A stretch of 39,981 bases of DNA from Paludibacteraceae bacterium (GTDB lineage: Bacteria; Bacteroidota; Bacteroidia; Bacteroidales; Paludibacteraceae). Position 1 is the first letter of the stretch. Each line of letters starts with the position of its first letter. The position numbers and the translations under genes are program-made. The stretch covers positions 1 through 39,981 of the forward strand of contig JAKSNT010000012.1 of the NCBI GenBank assembly GCA_024399575.1. Reading direction: 5' to 3'. Shown piece by piece: positions 38,561 to 39,981 of this stretch. The notes under the pieces are model-generated. The model saw nothing but the letters and a program-made list of their open reading frames with translations, did no database searches and had not been told where the DNA came from.

Positions 38561-38585
38561 CAGCCGATTAAAAATCACACACAAT

Positions 38586-39728
38586 ATGATGATAAAACGG
38601 ATATGCCCTCTATCTTCCAACCTGACTGACAGCATTTTCCTCTTTGGTGCACGTCAGACTGGCAAGAGTACGTTCCTTGAGCAAAACTTTTCAGATGCCA
38701 TCAGCATTGACCTCTTGGACAGCAAACTGAAACGGAGATTCCAGATGCAGCCTGAATTATTATACGAGATGCTTAAAGAGCATCCCCAAGGCACCATAGT
38801 GGTAATTGATGAAATTGCTGAAGTACCTGAGTTGTTAAACGAAGTACACAGATTGATACAGAAAAAACAATTGGTTTTCGTACTATGTGGAAGCAGTGCC
38901 CGCAAACTGCACCGAAAAGGGACAAACACTTTAGGGGGACGCGCAAGGCCTTGCTACTTCTACCCTTTTGTCAGTGCCGAACTGCCCGACCTTGATTTGG
39001 ACAAGGCGCTTCTCTACGGATTTCTTCCTCCTCATTACTTGAACAAGCACCCTGAAAACCTCTTGCCAGCATACATAGATGTTTACCTCAAGGAGGAGAT
39101 TAAAGAAGAAGCCATCGTCCGTAGGCTTGACAGTTTCCAACGCTTTCTTGAAGCCGCCGCCCTCACAAGTGGCGAGATAGTAAACTACAGCAACATTGCC
39201 AACGATTGTGGCGTCAAATCCAACACAGTCAAATCTTATTTCAGCATTCTGGAAGACTCCCTGATAGGCTATATGGTTCCTGCATATACCAAAGTGTTGA
39301 AACGCAAAGTAATACAGGCTCCGAAATTTTACTTTTCTGACGTAGGGGTGTATAACTATCTGTTGCATCGTACTGCCTTATCGCCCGACACTCCTGAATA
39401 TGGCCATTGCTTCGAGCATTTCATCATGCAGGAGGTTCGTGCGTATATTGGCTATAACCACTGCATTCAGGCAATGAGTTATTGGCACACATACGAAGGC
39501 AAGGAGATTGACCTGATACTTGGCAATGCCGAAATTGCCATAGAAATCAAGGCAACCGAAGAGGTCAAGACAAGACATCTCGCCAATTTCAAGCAATTCA
39601 AGGAGGAATTTCCTCAATGTAAATGCATGATTGTGTCGCGTGATGTCATCACACGTCAGATAGACGATGTTAAGGCATTCTATTATAAAGACTTTTTAAA
39701 AGAACTTTGGAATGGAAACATCAAATGA
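38586..39728 (+). CDS. AAA ATPase with C-terminal DUF4143 domain
   Basis: The 380-aa protein has an AAA_14-type ATPase domain: Walker A GARQTGKS (21-28), Walker B VVIDEI (72-77) and a sensor-like CGSSARKL (101-108). A winged-helix-like stretch (about 196-225, YSNIANDCGVKSNTVKSYFSILEDS) follows. The DUF4143 region (about 240-345) ends in a PD-(D/E)xK-like pattern: Glu277, Asp309 in KEIDLIL, and Glu320-x-Lys322 in IAIEIKAT. Such proteins are common in gut anaerobes, often in many copies, and their function is not settled; a DNA-binding or nuclease-like role is suspected from the fold. It starts at ATG 38586 and overlaps the next ORF as ATGA. Confidence 0.9.
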   Translation: MMIKRICPLSSNLTDSIFLFGARQTGKSTFLEQNFSDAISIDLLDSKLKRRFQMQPELLYEMLKEHPQGTIVVIDEIAEVPELLNEVHRLIQKKQLVFVLCGSSARKLHRKGTNTLGGRARPCYFYPFVSAELPDLDLDKALLYGFLPPHYLNKHPENLLPAYIDVYLKEEIKEEAIVRRLDSFQRFLEAAALTSGEIVNYSNIANDCGVKSNTVKSYFSILEDSLIGYMVPAYTKVLKRKVIQAPKFYFSDVGVYNYLLHRTALSPDTPEYGHCFEHFIMQEVRAYIGYNHCIQAMSYWHTYEGKEIDLILGNAEIAIEIKATEEVKTRHLANFKQFKEEFPQCKCMIVSRDVITRQIDDVKAFYYKDFLKELWNGNIK

Positions 39729-39898
39729 CAAGTTACATATTCAGTAAGCATACGATAAGAATCTCTGCACTCGAAAAAGTGGATTTGAGAAACCTTATCA
39801 CAAAGCCTAAAGATTCAACCATTCAAAAACAAAATGACATAGAGCCCTCGTTATTTGACGATATTTCACTGCCAATAGTAAGGTTGAATTTTTCTTAA
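39725..39898 (+). CDS. Small unidentified protein coupled to the ATPase gene
   Basis: ATG 39725 overlaps the ATPase stop (ATGA) and opens 57 codons, starting MTSYIFSKHTIRISALEKVD and ending SLPIVRLNFS. I recognise no family, signal peptide or membrane segment. The overlap and uninterrupted frame suggest a real coupled gene, but length alone gives weak support. The next ORF begins 9 nt further on. Confidence 0.5.
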   Translation: MTSYIFSKHTIRISALEKVDLRNLITKPKDSTIQKQNDIEPSLFDDISLPIVRLNFS

Positions 39899-39907
39899 CA
39901 ATAAGCC

Positions 39908-39981
39908 ATGGCAGAAAATGCCAAAGCTAAGAAAACAATCATTGTTCTTTTTGAACGGACAAATCTATCATCTCAAGATTA
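39908..39981 (+). CDS. Start of an ORF cut by the window edge
   Basis: ATG 39908 opens a frame of 24 codons, MAENAKAKKTIIVLFERTNL then SSQD, that runs off the window. It follows the 57-residue ORF by 9 nt and is probably in the same transcript. Nothing more can be said about the product. Confidence 0.45.
   Translation, partial: MAENAKAKKTIIVLFERTNLSSQD

Larger units (their letters stand above)
38189..38585. other. Divergent intergenic region
   Basis: This 397-nt gap between the DUF1232 gene and the ATPase holds two facing-away promoters (38225-38256 minus, 38529-38560 plus) and a 29-bp direct repeat (38450-38510). The stretch 38257-38449 has no convincing ORF; the longest plus-strand reading beginning near 38361 ends after about 15 codons. 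Confidence 0.7.

Overview
The window reads as chromosomal DNA of a member of the Bacteroidota, most likely order Bacteroidales. Evidence: promoters of the phylum type (TTTG, about 19-20 nt, TAnnTTTG); a 33-gene ribosomal block that lacks tuf after fusA and adk between secY and map, as is usual in this phylum; two giant surface proteins with type IX secretion (T9SS)-style C-termini; and an IleRS of the Bacteroides type. Genus cannot be fixed from the sequence alone.

Layout. Positions 1-99 hold the last codons of a plus-strand gene with a hydrophobic C-terminus and a strong two-way terminator. Positions 179-19112 hold five minus-strand genes with gaps of 27, -4, 19 and 19 nt, read from right to left: adhesin B (2039 aa), an outer-membrane beta-barrel-like protein (327 aa), adhesin A (2397 aa), a PNGase F-like lipoprotein (386 aa) and ileS. 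A good phylum-type promoter lies at 19199-19229, so these five look like one transcription unit. The adhesins are paralogues: an IgGFc-binding-protein-like N-terminal region, then 22 (B) or 28 (A) cysteine-bearing repeats built around a GCDS motif, then a shared C-terminal domain and sorting signal. The repeats match one-to-one between the proteins except for a block of exactly six (two copies of a 176-residue, three-repeat unit) present only in A.

Positions 19348-37683 hold the ribosomal block, also minus strand: rpsL, rpsG, fusA, then the S10, spc and alpha clusters through secY, map, infA, rpmJ, rpoA and rplQ. It starts at a perfect TTTG-N19-TACCTTTG promoter and ends at a 17-bp terminator. 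bL36, uS14 and uS4 are zinc-free forms. Three genes (rplF, rplE, rplW) carry strong Shine-Dalgarno sequences, unlike their neighbours, and three intergenic gaps hold hairpins that look regulatory.

Positions 37738-39981 hold a DUF1232 (YkvA-like) gene on the minus strand and, divergently, an AAA ATPase with a DUF4143 nuclease-like domain, followed by an overlapping 57-residue ORF and the start of another ORF cut by the window edge. A 29-bp direct repeat sits just upstream of the ATPase promoter.

The best candidate for an undescribed system is the adhesin-barrel-adhesin-PNGase unit: two disulfide-rich T9SS substrates, a possible outer-membrane partner, and an enzyme-like protein related to those that strip N-glycans from glycoproteins. 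Together they suggest binding and processing of host glycoproteins or mucus. That function is inference; the gene order, repeats and motifs are visible in the sequence.
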